A stretch of 6,200 nucleotides of DNA from Eubacteriales bacterium. Lineage in GTDB: Bacteria > Bacillota > Clostridia > Oscillospirales > Oscillospiraceae. The stretch lies in the NCBI GenBank assembly GCA_030528965.1, contig JAUMXS010000075.1, forward strand, positions 1 through 6,200, written 5' to 3'. Below are positions 1 to 6,200 of the stretch, in pieces (the stretch's first letter is position 1; each line of letters begins with the position of its first letter). Both the position numbers and the translations under genes were made by a program. Under the pieces are notes generated by a model, which ran no database searches, was not told the DNA's origin, and saw only the letters and a program-made list of their open reading frames with translations.

Positions 1-641
1 TCGGTGTTCATCCCGATATTATAACGGTTGTTCGCGGTAAGGATGAAAAAGGGAATGTTCGCCGGGAGATCGTTGTGGATCAGATCCGTGACGTTACAGC
101 AGAGGCGTATGTGAGAGCGAATGAGGCCTCGCGAAAGGTCTTTATCATTCTGGATGCCGGTTCAATGAATATTCCGGCACAGAATGCTTTTTTGAAACTG
201 TTGGAGGAGCCGCCGGGAGATGTCGCATTTCTTCTCTGCGCGGCCAATGCGGAGCTTTTGCTTCCTACGATCCGTTCACGTTGTACGATACTTCGCGCCG
301 GCACGGAGGAGGAAGCGTCTGAGCCTGAGGCGATGGCTTTTGCGCAGGCATATTTGAAGGCGTTGGAACAGGATGATGCAGCGCTATTACCATGCTGCGT
401 CCGGATGGAGAAGATGGATACCGCAGCTATGACGGCATTTTCAGCGGCTGCACGTTCGCTTGTATGTGAGATCCTTTGCGGTCGTGCAGACAGCGGATTG
501 AGCCGCGAGGAACTGCTTCGGCAGGAACGTCTGCTTACTCGTGTGTCGGAGTATCTGCGTTTGCACGTGGGGGTGCGTCATATTTGCGGCTTGCTGTCTG
601 TGCAGCGACGCACTGCCCAAATGGGAGGAAATGTAGTTTGA
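1..641 (+). CDS. holB: DNA polymerase III subunit delta' (3' part, cut by the window start)
   Basis: This is the clamp-loader subunit that, with delta and tau/gamma, opens the sliding clamp and places it on primed DNA in the cytoplasm. The reading frame is open from base 3, so the gene starts before the window; 212 residues are visible, and family members are usually about 310-330. Visible family features, in order, are a GVHPDI segment, VDQIRDV, a KVFIILDAG strand (Walker-B-like region), the NAFLKLLEEPP sensor segment and TIRSRC (the conserved SRC motif, bases 268-285). The remaining C-terminal half is the less conserved helical collar domain. The first GTG in view (base 75) lies inside the conserved VDQIR region and is not the true start. 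The stop codon overlaps the start of ricT, and the holB-ricT order is the same as in Bacillus subtilis (holB-yaaT). The identification is strong; only the N-terminus is unseen. Confidence 0.95.
   Translation, partial: GVHPDIITVVRGKDEKGNVRREIVVDQIRDVTAEAYVRANEASRKVFIILDAGSMNIPAQNAFLKLLEEPPGDVAFLLCAANAELLLPTIRSRCTILRAGTEEEASEPEAMAFAQAYLKALEQDDAALLPCCVRMEKMDTAAMTAFSAAARSLVCEILCGRADSGLSREELLRQERLLTRVSEYLRLHVGVRHICGLLSVQRRTAQMGGNVV
623..640 (+). promoter_or_regulatory. Ribosome binding site and TTG start of ricT, overlapping the holB stop
   Basis: GGGAGGAA at 623-630 is a strong Shine-Dalgarno sequence that ends inside holB. A TTG codon at 638-640 follows after about 9 nt and overlaps the holB stop TGA (639-641) as TTGA. 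No ATG or GTG in the ricT frame is suitably placed. The residues right after TTG (TEVVSVKFRKSGKSHYFD) look like the normal RicT N-terminus, and counting from this TTG puts the conserved cysteines at the expected positions. The arrangement suggests translational coupling of ricT to holB. Confidence 0.8.
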
Positions 642-1906
642 CAGAAGTAGTCAGTGTAAAATTTCGTAAGAGCGGTAAATCACATTATTTTGATCCGGCG
701 GGATTGACGATCACCCCCGGACAAGCTTTGATCGTGGAGACCTCCAAGGGCCTTGAGATCGGTGATTGCAGCAAAGGAAATCATATGGTTCAGGATGAGC
801 ATATTACACCGCCGCTGCGTCCTGTTGTGCGCCTTGCCACGGAAGACGACCAGCGTGTTGCCGCCTATAACCGTGAACGTGAAAAAGAGGCGTTTGCCAT
901 TGGTCTGGAGAAGATCGCGGCGCATGGCCTGGATATGAAACTCGTTGACGTAGAATGCGGTTTCGAAGGAAACAAAATCCTGTTTTTCTTTACCGCCGAT
1001 GGACGTGTGGATTTCCGCGAACTGGTAAAGGATTTGGCGTCTGTATTTCGTACGCGCATCGAGCTTCGTCAGATCGGTGTTCGTGATGAGGCAAAAATGC
1101 TGGGTGGACTTGGCATCTGTGGTCGTCCGTTTTGCTGCAGCCAGTTTCTGAATAGTTTTCAGCCGGTTTCGACCAAAATGGCAAAGGCTCAGTCCATGTC
1201 GTTGAATCCTACGAAGATTTCCGGAACCTGCGGAAGATTGATGTGCTGCCTGCGTTATGAGCAGGAGGCCTATGAGGATCTTATTAAGCATGTTCCCAAG
1301 AATGGTGCCTTTGTTCAGACACCGGACGGATACGGCAATGTCACACTTATTAATTTACTTCGGCAGACCGTAAAGGTAAAGCTGGACGGAGACGGAGACG
1401 CGGTTATCCGCACTTATGATGTTGATGAAATTGCGGAAGTGCCCGGTGGGCGGCCAAAGCCGGGTGAACAGCCGCCTTCGGTTCTTGTTATTAAACCCAA
1501 GCCCAAGGAAAAACCGCATCCGATAGATGACGGCTGGGATATTCCGGAATTAATTCCGGAAGCCGGGGAGAATCCGGCTCCGGAAGAGCCGAAGACAGAA
1601 CCTCCTCGTGAGGAAGAAAAGGTTCGGCGTTCACGCTCGCGCCGCAGCTCAAAAGGGAAAGCCACTGCAAAGGCTTTGGTATCCGCTCAGAACGCCAGAC
1701 CGAAAGCGCCTGTTCGTCATCCCGGAAAGTCTTCGCAGCAGCAAAAGCCCAGACAACAGGCTGGTCCTGCCGCAGCCGCACAGACCCCGGCTGCGGCGGC
1801 AAGCGGAGAAGCACCGCAAAAGCGCAGCCGCTATAGACATTTTGGTAAATCCAAATTCGGAAAAAGAGATTCACGCGGCTCGGGCGAATCGAAAAGCAAA
1901 GAATGA
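638..1906 (+). CDS. ricT: PSP1-family regulatory iron-sulfur protein RicT (YaaT) with a long basic C-terminal tail
   Basis: RicT is known from Bacillus subtilis as part of the RicA-RicF-RicT (Y-) complex, which carries Fe-S clusters, works with RNase Y in mRNA maturation and affects sporulation, competence and biofilm formation. Here it has 422 residues counted from TTG. The PSP1 domain lies at roughly residues 60-148 and includes LVDVECGFEGNKILFFFTADGRVDFRELV. It is followed by the two cysteine motifs CGRPFCC (C161, C166, C167) and CGRLMCC (C198, C203, C204), so the cluster ligands appear intact. The conserved part ends near residue 268, close to the whole length of the Bacillus protein (about 275). 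Residues 269-422 form an extra low-complexity tail rich in Pro, Lys, Arg, Ala and Gln, with basic patches at 330-338 and 395-410. No yabA homologue follows, unlike in Bacillus. The family assignment is secure; the function of the tail is unknown. Confidence 0.94.
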   Translation: MTEVVSVKFRKSGKSHYFDPAGLTITPGQALIVETSKGLEIGDCSKGNHMVQDEHITPPLRPVVRLATEDDQRVAAYNREREKEAFAIGLEKIAAHGLDMKLVDVECGFEGNKILFFFTADGRVDFRELVKDLASVFRTRIELRQIGVRDEAKMLGGLGICGRPFCCSQFLNSFQPVSTKMAKAQSMSLNPTKISGTCGRLMCCLRYEQEAYEDLIKHVPKNGAFVQTPDGYGNVTLINLLRQTVKVKLDGDGDAVIRTYDVDEIAEVPGGRPKPGEQPPSVLVIKPKPKEKPHPIDDGWDIPELIPEAGENPAPEEPKTEPPREEEKVRRSRSRRSSKGKATAKALVSAQNARPKAPVRHPGKSSQQQKPRQQAGPAAAAQTPAAAASGEAPQKRSRYRHFGKSKFGKRDSRGSGESKSKE

Positions 1907-2065
1907 TTCAGCGCCTCGGAGCATTATGATACATGGAAAACAGTATTTTCCGGGAAAGCCGTTCATCGATAGAGTAGTATGATTCAGGCTGGATACACTA
2001 TTTTCATATATTGCGGCATGATGCTGCGGATGCTTTTAACGTGAAAAAGGAAGGGTGGAACGCGA

Positions 2066-4423
2066 ATGAAAATCAACGAGACGTGGAATGCAACATCGGC
2101 ATTGCTGGAGCGTATGGACGCCTGGTGGCGCGCCTCGAATTATCTTACTGCTGGACAGCTTTATTTGTTGGACAATCCGCTTTTGAAGGAACCGCTTACA
2201 AGAGATCAAATTAAGAGTAAGATCGTTGGACACTGGGGAACCTGTCCCGGTCAGAACTTCATTTATACGCATCTGAATCGTGTTATCAATAAGTATGATC
2301 TGGATATGATCTATCTGTCCGGTCCGGGACACGGCGGAAATGCCATGGTCGCACAGGACTGGCTGGATGGTAGCTATTCGGAAATCTATCCCAATGTATC
2401 CCGGGATCTGGATGGTATGAAGCGGCTGTTCAAGCAGTTTTCATTCCCCGGCGGTATTTCCAGTCATGTGGCGCCGGAGACTCCCGGTTCCATCAATGAG
2501 GGCGGAGAGCTTGGCTACAGTTTGTCTCATGCCATGGGCGCTGTGCTGGATAACCCGGATCTTATTGCTGCTTGTGTTGTCGGTGACGGTGAAGCCGAGA
2601 CCGGCCCGCTCGCCACGGCATGGCATCTCAATAAATTCCTCAGTGCGAAGAATGATGGCGCCGTACTGCCGATCCTGCATCTGAACGGATATAAGATCGC
2701 CAATCCCACCATCTTTGCCCGTATCCCGCATGAGGAACTGGAGAGCTTCTTTGTCGGCTGTGGCTGGAAGCCGTATTTCGTTGAAGGCAGTGATCCCTCC
2801 GTGATGCATCCGAAGATGGCGGAAGCGCTTGATCAGTGCGTGGAGGAGATCCTGGAATATCGCCGCGCGGCTCGCGAAGACGGTGTCACAAAACGCCCTG
2901 CCTGGCCTATGATCATTCTCCGTACTCCCAAGGGCTGGACCGGACCTAAAGAAGTCGATGGTCTTGTTGTGGAAGATACTTTCCGCGCACATCAGGTTCC
3001 CATTTCCATGGCCGGAGCGGATCATGTTCAGGCTGTTGAGGAATGGCTGCGTTCATATCGGCCTGAGGAACTGTTTGACGATAACGGTGTTCCTGTGGAG
3101 AGTATTTCTTCTCTTGCACCGAAGGGTGAACGCCGCATGGGCGCCAATCCTCATGCTAACGGCGGATTGCTTCTGCGTGATCTGCGTCTGCCTGATTTCC
3201 GCGATTATGCAGTTGAAGTCAAGTATCCAGGCGCGGAGGATGATTCCGACATGACGGTTCTGGGCCGTTATGTAAGAGACGTTTATAAGCTTAACAAGAA
3301 CAATTTCCGTATTTTTGGACCGGATGAGACGATGTCCAACCGTCTGGGTTCCGTATTTGAGGAAGAAGCCCGTAACTGGAACGGTGAAATGCTTCCGAAT
3401 GATGAGCATCTCAGCCCCAACGGCCGTGTTATGGATGCCATGCTGTCCGAGCATATGTGTCAGGGTGCGCTGGAAGGATATCTGCTGACCGGCCGCCACG
3501 GTTTCTTTAACAGTTACGAAGCCTTTATCCGTATTGTGGACTCTATGTTCTCGCAGCATGCCAAATGGCTCAAGGTTACCAATGAACTGCCCTGGCGCGC
3601 GGATATTGCCAGCCTGAACTATATTTTGTCCTCCAATGTCTGGCAGCAGGATCACAACGGTTATACACATCAGGATCCCGGATTCCTGGACCATGTGGCC
3701 AATAAAAAGGCGGATGTTGTACGCCTGTATCTGCCGCCGGATGCCAACTGCCTGCTTTCCACCTTTGCACATTGCATCCGCAGCCGCAGCTATGTGAACG
3801 TTATGGTCACATCCAAGCATCCTCGTCCGCAGTGGCTGACGATGGAGCAGGCTGTAAAGCACTGCACTCAGGGTGTTGGCATTTGGGAATGGGCTTCGAA
3901 TGATCACGGTGAGGAGCCGGATATTGTCATGGCCTGCTGCGGTGAGACGCCGACTTTGGAAACCCTGGCAGCCACGAGTATCCTGCGTAAGCATTTTCCG
4001 GAACTGCGGATCCGTGTTGTAAATGTTGTGGATCTTATGCGTCTGCAGTCCGATCGTCAGCATCCCCATGGCCTGACGGATCAGGAATATGACGCAATCT
4101 TTACCACCGATAAGCCCATTGTTTTTGCTTTCCACGGCTATCCGTCTTTGATCCATGAATTGACTTATCAGAGAGCCAATAAGAATCTGCATGTTCGCGG
4201 ATATGTCGAGGAAGGTACTATCACCACTCCGTTTGATATGCGTGTGCAGAATAAGCTTGACCGTTTCCATCTCGTGCTCCTTGCTCTGTATCAGCTTGAT
4301 CTGGGCAACCGGGACAGCTATCTGATCCAGCAGATGAAGGATAAGCTGGTCGAGCATAAGCAGTATATTGCCGAGTACGGTGTGGACCTGCCCGAAGTGG
4401 CCGGCTGGAAATGGGAAGACTAA
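2066..4423 (+). CDS. xfp: Phosphoketolase (xylulose-5-phosphate/fructose-6-phosphate)
   Basis: This thiamine-diphosphate enzyme splits xylulose 5-phosphate to acetyl phosphate and glyceraldehyde 3-phosphate, or fructose 6-phosphate to acetyl phosphate and erythrose 4-phosphate, in the cytoplasm. The 785 residues match the usual length (about 785-825). Both family signatures are present: EGGELGY at 145-151 and the stretch from GAVLDNP to GDGE (173-176), which binds the cofactor metal. Likely active-site residues are H56 (GHWGTCPG), H89 (GPGHGG), E470 ([10 protein letters not shown]) and H530/H535 ([11 protein letters not shown]). The C-terminal domain is complete, with [17 protein letters not shown] and [15 protein letters not shown]. 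The ATG is preceded by AAGGAAGGG at 2047-2055. Sequence alone does not settle the preference for xylulose or fructose phosphate. The gene stands 159 bp after ricT, without a clear promoter, and overlaps the next gene by 13 nt. There are no frameshifts or missing motifs. Confidence 0.97.
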   Translation: MKINETWNATSALLERMDAWWRASNYLTAGQLYLLDNPLLKEPLTRDQIKSKIVGHWGTCPGQNFIYTHLNRVINKYDLDMIYLSGPGHGGNAMVAQDWLDGSYSEIYPNVSRDLDGMKRLFKQFSFPGGISSHVAPETPGSINEGGELGYSLSHAMGAVLDNPDLIAACVVGDGEAETGPLATAWHLNKFLSAKNDGAVLPILHLNGYKIANPTIFARIPHEELESFFVGCGWKPYFVEGSDPSVMHPKMAEALDQCVEEILEYRRAAREDGVTKRPAWPMIILRTPKGWTGPKEVDGLVVEDTFRAHQVPISMAGADHVQAVEEWLRSYRPEELFDDNGVPVESISSLAPKGERRMGANPHANGGLLLRDLRLPDFRDYAVEVKYPGAEDDSDMTVLGRYVRDVYKLNKNNFRIFGPDETMSNRLGSVFEEEARNWNGEMLPNDEHLSPNGRVMDAMLSEHMCQGALEGYLLTGRHGFFNSYEAFIRIVDSMFSQHAKWLKVTNELPWRADIASLNYILSSNVWQQDHNGYTHQDPGFLDHVANKKADVVRLYLPPDANCLLSTFAHCIRSRSYVNVMVTSKHPRPQWLTMEQAVKHCTQGVGIWEWASNDHGEEPDIVMACCGETPTLETLAATSILRKHFPELRIRVVNVVDLMRLQSDRQHPHGLTDQEYDAIFTTDKPIVFAFHGYPSLIHELTYQRANKNLHVRGYVEEGTITTPFDMRVQNKLDRFHLVLLALYQLDLGNRDSYLIQQMKDKLVEHKQYIAEYGVDLPEVAGWKWED

Positions 4424-5289
4424 AGGTAAAGGTTCTCCGTATAGTGGGAGCGGCAGCGCTTTGCGCGCTGCTCCTGCTTTGCGGGTGTTCTGAAAAGCCC
4501 CAGGGCCCGGCGGAGATTACACCGAGCCTGACCACGGAGCCTGTCCCTCAGGAGACACTTCCGGCAGAGAACGCCGGGGAAAGCGGGATATCTCCGTTTA
4601 TTGATGAAAACATCATTCACGGCGGCGGAACAGTAGGGAAGTATGTCTGCTCTAATTCGCTGGAAGCGGTCGAAGCAGCGGCCGGGAGTGGGTGCCGGTT
4701 TATCGAACTGGATTTTTGCCTGACAAGTGACGGTGAACCGGTTTGTATTCACGATTGGAATATCAGATACCTGCCGGAATGGGCGAAAGAGGATTTTCCG
4801 CTGACGCTTTCGGATTTTGGTTCCTCTCGTATTTATGGTGAACTGACACCGTTGACGCTGCATTCTCTTAACGAATGGCTTGAAGATACCGATGGGGTTT
4901 ACATAATCCTTGATTGCAAAGATCATCTGATGGAAACTCTTGCGATTATCGTGGAGCGTTATCCTGAATTGACAGAGAGGTTAATTCCTCAAATCTATGC
5001 TGAGGATCAGTTGGAACCTGTTCGAGCATTGGGCTTTCCACGGGTCATTTACACAGTGTATCAGCTTCCTTGGGAGGATAAACTGGATACGGAACAAATT
5101 GCGGCATTTGCGAAGAATAACGCCCTGACAGGCGTGACATTTCCGGTCGAGCTCACTGAGCAGGAGGGTTATGTTGCGGCGCTCCTTGAATCCGGCATTC
5201 CACTATATGTGCATACTGTAAATGACCCAGCTGTAATTCAAGAGCTGCTGAACATGGGAATTACGAGTGTTTATACAGATTGTTATTGA
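4411..5289 (+). CDS. Lipoprotein with a glycerophosphodiester phosphodiesterase/PI-PLC-like domain
   Basis: This is a predicted surface-anchored phosphodiesterase of the GDPD fold, a family that cleaves glycerophosphodiesters to glycerol 3-phosphate and an alcohol. Residues 1-26 are a lipoprotein signal: a basic n-region (R3, K5, K7, R10), a hydrophobic core and the lipobox LCGC with C26 as the lipidated cysteine. Residues 27-65 are a Pro/Glu/Thr-rich spacer. The TIM-barrel domain starts at IIHGGG (H70), followed by [15 protein letters not shown] (E99, D101), TSDGEPV and HDW (H114, D115). Further on come an ILDCK strand (D168) and a C-terminal TVND...MGITSVYTD segment, all typical of GDPDs. 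The usual HRG is HGGG here and PENT is CSNS. ATG 4411 is chosen because it supplies the charged n-region; GTG 4444 would lose it. No clear ribosome binding site precedes it, so re-initiation after xfp is likely. The exact substrate is unknown. Confidence 0.85.
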   Translation: MGRLKVKVLRIVGAAALCALLLLCGCSEKPQGPAEITPSLTTEPVPQETLPAENAGESGISPFIDENIIHGGGTVGKYVCSNSLEAVEAAAGSGCRFIELDFCLTSDGEPVCIHDWNIRYLPEWAKEDFPLTLSDFGSSRIYGELTPLTLHSLNEWLEDTDGVYIILDCKDHLMETLAIIVERYPELTERLIPQIYAEDQLEPVRALGFPRVIYTVYQLPWEDKLDTEQIAAFAKNNALTGVTFPVELTEQEGYVAALLESGIPLYVHTVNDPAVIQELLNMGITSVYTDCY

Positions 5290-5306
5290 CGAAACAGTTT
5301 CGTCAA
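5286..5306. repeat. Perfect 9-3-9 palindrome over the lipoprotein stop codon and a -35 box
   Basis: The arms TTGACGAAA (5286-5294) and TTTCGTCAA (5298-5306) are exact inverse complements around a CAG centre. The repeat covers the TGA stop of the upstream lipoprotein gene (5287-5289) and the -35 hexamer plus much of the spacer of a promoter-like sequence. It could be an operator for a dimeric repressor or, as RNA, a 3'-end hairpin of the upstream transcript. No T-run follows the second arm directly, so it is not a standard intrinsic terminator. The symmetry is certain; the function is inferred. Confidence 0.6.
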
Positions 5307-5314
5307 GTTAGAAT
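5286..5314 (+). promoter_or_regulatory. Sigma-A type promoter for the zinc-ribbon/BIG2 gene
   Basis: TTGACG (5286-5291, five of six matches to the -35 consensus) and TAGAAT (5309-5314, five of six to the -10) are separated by exactly 17 bp. Transcription would begin near 5321, giving a leader of about 80 nt before the ATG at 5403. The leader contains an AT-rich imperfect stem (5315-5333) and a short GCGG/CCGC stem enclosing a T-rich loop (5337-5352); no known riboswitch is recognised there. Quality and position argue for a real promoter, but this is prediction only. Confidence 0.6.
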
Positions 5315-5402
5315 AAATTCAGTAATTGAGTTTTAGGCGGTTTTTTAGCCGCGATGGAATACGCCGGAATGAATCCTGATTTCTGGCAGACAGGAGAGAA
5401 GC

Positions 5403-6035
5403 ATGGGCATTATACCGAAGATTACTTGTCGGAATTGTCAGAAACAGTTTTCCGGCTTGATGAACAAATGTCCGCATTGCGGGACACGACGGGTTCGGGA
5501 ACCCGGACGTGCTCCTGTAACGACGGCGAGTAAATCTCCCGGTACGGCGGCGGCTGCGCGTTTGGAGAATAATAACAAATGGCAGCTGCTCTTTGGAGTT
5601 ATTATCCTTTGTGTGATCCTCCTTGCCGTGGTAACGCTGATTATTATCAGTTCTTCCGGTGAGCCAGAAGGGCCACCGATAGAGTCACCGACACCTCCTG
5701 CTTTTGAGGAGACTGAACCGCCTCCGACGGAGACTCCGGAACCGACACCAATCCCGACTCCGCCTCCTCAGATCACGAGCATTGAGATCACCTATGGCGG
5801 CGAGCGGATCGAAGAATTCGCGATGGGTGTGAATGATCCTCCGCTGACTCTGGGAAGAAATATTTACCCTATTACTGAAGAAGTTAAAGGTCCTGAAGTC
5901 ATCTGGAAGAGCAGCAATGAGAGCATCCTGACAGTGGAGAATGGCGTTGTCTCCACGGCCGGTGAAAAAGGATGGGTGACTGTTTCGGCAACCTGTGGAG
6001 CCGTTACGGCAACTTGCAAAGTCCTTGTATGGTGA
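5403..6035 (+). CDS. Zinc-ribbon membrane protein with an extracellular BIG2-like (Ig-like) domain
   Basis: I do not recognise a named gene. The protein has 210 residues with a clear layout. Residues 9-26 form a zinc ribbon with two CxxC pairs (C9/C12 and C23/C26). A basic segment at 28-59 precedes a single strongly hydrophobic helix at about 61-83. A Pro/Thr/Glu-rich linker follows (about 86-122), then a bacterial Ig-like group 2 (BIG2) domain at 124-210, recognisable from ITSIEIT, VIWKSSNESILTVENGVVSTAGEKGWVTVSA and the closing CKVLVW strand. By the positive-inside rule the zinc ribbon is cytoplasmic and the Ig-like domain lies outside, with the linker probably spanning the wall. A role in surface adhesion or envelope sensing is a guess. 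The start is supported by AGGAG at 5392-5396, 6 nt before ATG. The gene ends with tandem stops TGA TAA, and its own promoter probably lies at 5286-5314. Confidence 0.85.
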   Translation: MGIIPKITCRNCQKQFSGLMNKCPHCGTRRVREPGRAPVTTASKSPGTAAAARLENNNKWQLLFGVIILCVILLAVVTLIIISSSGEPEGPPIESPTPPAFEETEPPPTETPEPTPIPTPPPQITSIEITYGGERIEEFAMGVNDPPLTLGRNIYPITEEVKGPEVIWKSSNESILTVENGVVSTAGEKGWVTVSATCGAVTATCKVLVW

Positions 6036-6078
6036 TAAAAACTTTTTAAAGAAAAAAGGAAAAATTTTGAAAAAACCC
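6036..6078 (+). promoter_or_regulatory. A/T-rich upstream (UP-like) element of the tRNA promoter
   Basis: The stretch between the protein stop and the -35 box is dominated by runs of A and T (for example AAAACTTTTTAAAG, GAAAAAAGG and AAAATTTTGAAAAAA). Such tracts just upstream of -35 commonly raise promoter strength at stable-RNA genes by contacting the RNA polymerase alpha subunits. No G/C-rich hairpin terminator for the preceding gene is visible here. The assignment rests on composition and position. Confidence 0.45.
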
Positions 6079-6107
6079 TTGACAAGAGGCGTTTTCTTTG
6101 CTAAAAT
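6079..6107 (+). promoter_or_regulatory. Strong sigma-A promoter of tRNA-Val
   Basis: TTGACA (6079-6084) is a perfect -35 box and TAAAAT (6102-6107) matches the -10 consensus at five of six positions, with a 17-bp spacer. Transcription would start around 6114, about 10 nt before the mature tRNA 5' end. That is a typical short leader, which RNase P would remove. Confidence 0.8.
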
Positions 6108-6117
6108 GCCTCTTGTC
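6081..6117. repeat. Perfect 10-bp inverted repeat framing the tRNA promoter core
   Basis: GACAAGAGGC (6081-6090) and GCCTCTTGTC (6108-6117) are exact inverse complements separated by 17 bp. The left arm begins inside the -35 box; the right arm starts directly after the -10 box and covers the expected start site. It could be an operator, or a hairpin in read-through RNA. On the minus strand the hairpin is followed 5 nt later by a run of six T, so weak termination of leftward transcripts is also possible. The function is unknown. Confidence 0.55.
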
Positions 6118-6123
6118 TTGTGA

Positions 6124-6200
6124 GGACGATTAGCTCAGCTGGTATGAGCATCCGCTTGACGTGCGGGAGGTCACAGGTTCAAGTCCTGTATCGTCCACCA
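6124..6200 (+). tRNA. tRNA-Val, anticodon GAC
   Basis: The complete 77-nt cloverleaf can be folded by hand. The acceptor stem is GGACGAT (6124-6130) with ATCGTCC (6190-6196). The D stem is GCTC/GAGC (6133-6136 and 6146-6149) with a GG-containing loop. The anticodon stem is TCCGC/GCGGG (6151-6155 and 6163-6167, one T-G wobble) around the loop TTGACGT, with anticodon GAC at 6158-6160, which reads the valine codon GUC. The variable loop is AGGTC, and the T stem ACAGG/CCTGT carries the loop TTCAAGT. The discriminator base is A6197 and CCA is encoded at 6198-6200, the last bases of the window. Further tRNA genes may follow outside it. Confidence 0.96.

Noticed and set aside
476..637. Upstream extension of ricT to an ATG at 476
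   Set aside because: The added 54 residues lie inside holB in another frame, do not resemble RicT N-termini, and the TTG at 638 has a strong ribosome binding site.
680..1291. Open frame of 203 codons on the minus strand
   Set aside because: It is antisense to the conserved core of ricT and has no family features.
1935..1951. GGAAAA/TTTTCC hairpin after ricT as a terminator
   Set aside because: The stem is only 6 bp, mostly A-T, and is followed by CGGGAAAG rather than a T-run.
1608..1982. Open frame of 124 codons on the plus strand overlapping the end of ricT
   Set aside because: It shares the bases of the low-complexity ricT tail in another frame and has no ribosome binding site. Only its last 18 codons lie in the gap and are mentioned as a weak finding.
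2030..2050. Possible CcpA (cre) site upstream of xfp around the sequence TTTTAACGTGAAAA
   Set aside because: It has a central CG but misses key positions of the consensus on both sides.
2441..3025. Open frame of 194 codons on the minus strand
   Set aside because: It is antisense to the conserved cofactor-binding half of xfp and has no recognisable motifs.
3053..4357. Long open frame of 434 codons on the minus strand
   Set aside because: It lies wholly inside xfp, which is supported by full-length family similarity. The antisense translation shows no recognisable domain and is a codon-bias shadow.
5337..5352. GCGG/CCGC stem with a T-rich loop as an intrinsic terminator
   Set aside because: The T-run is in the loop and not after the stem, and the stem is only 4 bp.

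Overview
The window looks like chromosomal DNA of a Gram-positive, clostridial-type bacterium (Firmicutes, probably class Clostridia). The reasons are the holB-ricT gene pair, strong GGAGG-type ribosome binding sites, a lipoprotein with a classical lipobox, a zinc-ribbon/membrane/Ig-like surface protein of a type common in Clostridia, and a valine tRNA with an encoded CCA end. The genus cannot be fixed from the sequence alone. All supported genes read rightwards, and nothing points to a phage, an insertion sequence or a CRISPR array.

Layout: 1-641 is the 3' part of holB (DNA polymerase III delta' clamp-loader subunit). It runs with a 4-nt overlap into ricT (638-1906, TTG start), a PSP1-family protein with the complete cysteine set expected for Fe-S binding and a disordered basic tail of about 154 residues. 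A 159-bp gap without a convincing terminator or promoter leads to xfp (2066-4423), a complete phosphoketolase. Overlapping its end by 13 nt is a lipoprotein of the glycerophosphodiester phosphodiesterase fold (4411-5289). A strong promoter-like sequence overlapped by a perfect palindrome begins at the stop codon of this gene. It probably drives the next gene (5403-6035), which encodes a zinc ribbon, one membrane helix, a Pro/Thr/Glu linker and a BIG2-like domain. The window ends with a strong tRNA promoter and a complete tRNA-Val(GAC) at 6124-6200.

How the genes work together: holB (replication) and ricT (RNA processing and developmental regulation) form a small, phylogenetically conserved cluster. 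xfp is a carbon-metabolism gene that makes acetyl phosphate from sugar phosphates, and its overlap with the lipoprotein gene suggests one transcript. The last protein gene and the tRNA each appear to have their own promoter.

I found no clearly new multi-gene system. The most interesting signals are the two promoter-overlapping inverted repeats (5286-5306 and 6081-6117), the long RicT tail, the altered active-site motif of the lipoprotein, and the tight xfp-lipoprotein overlap.
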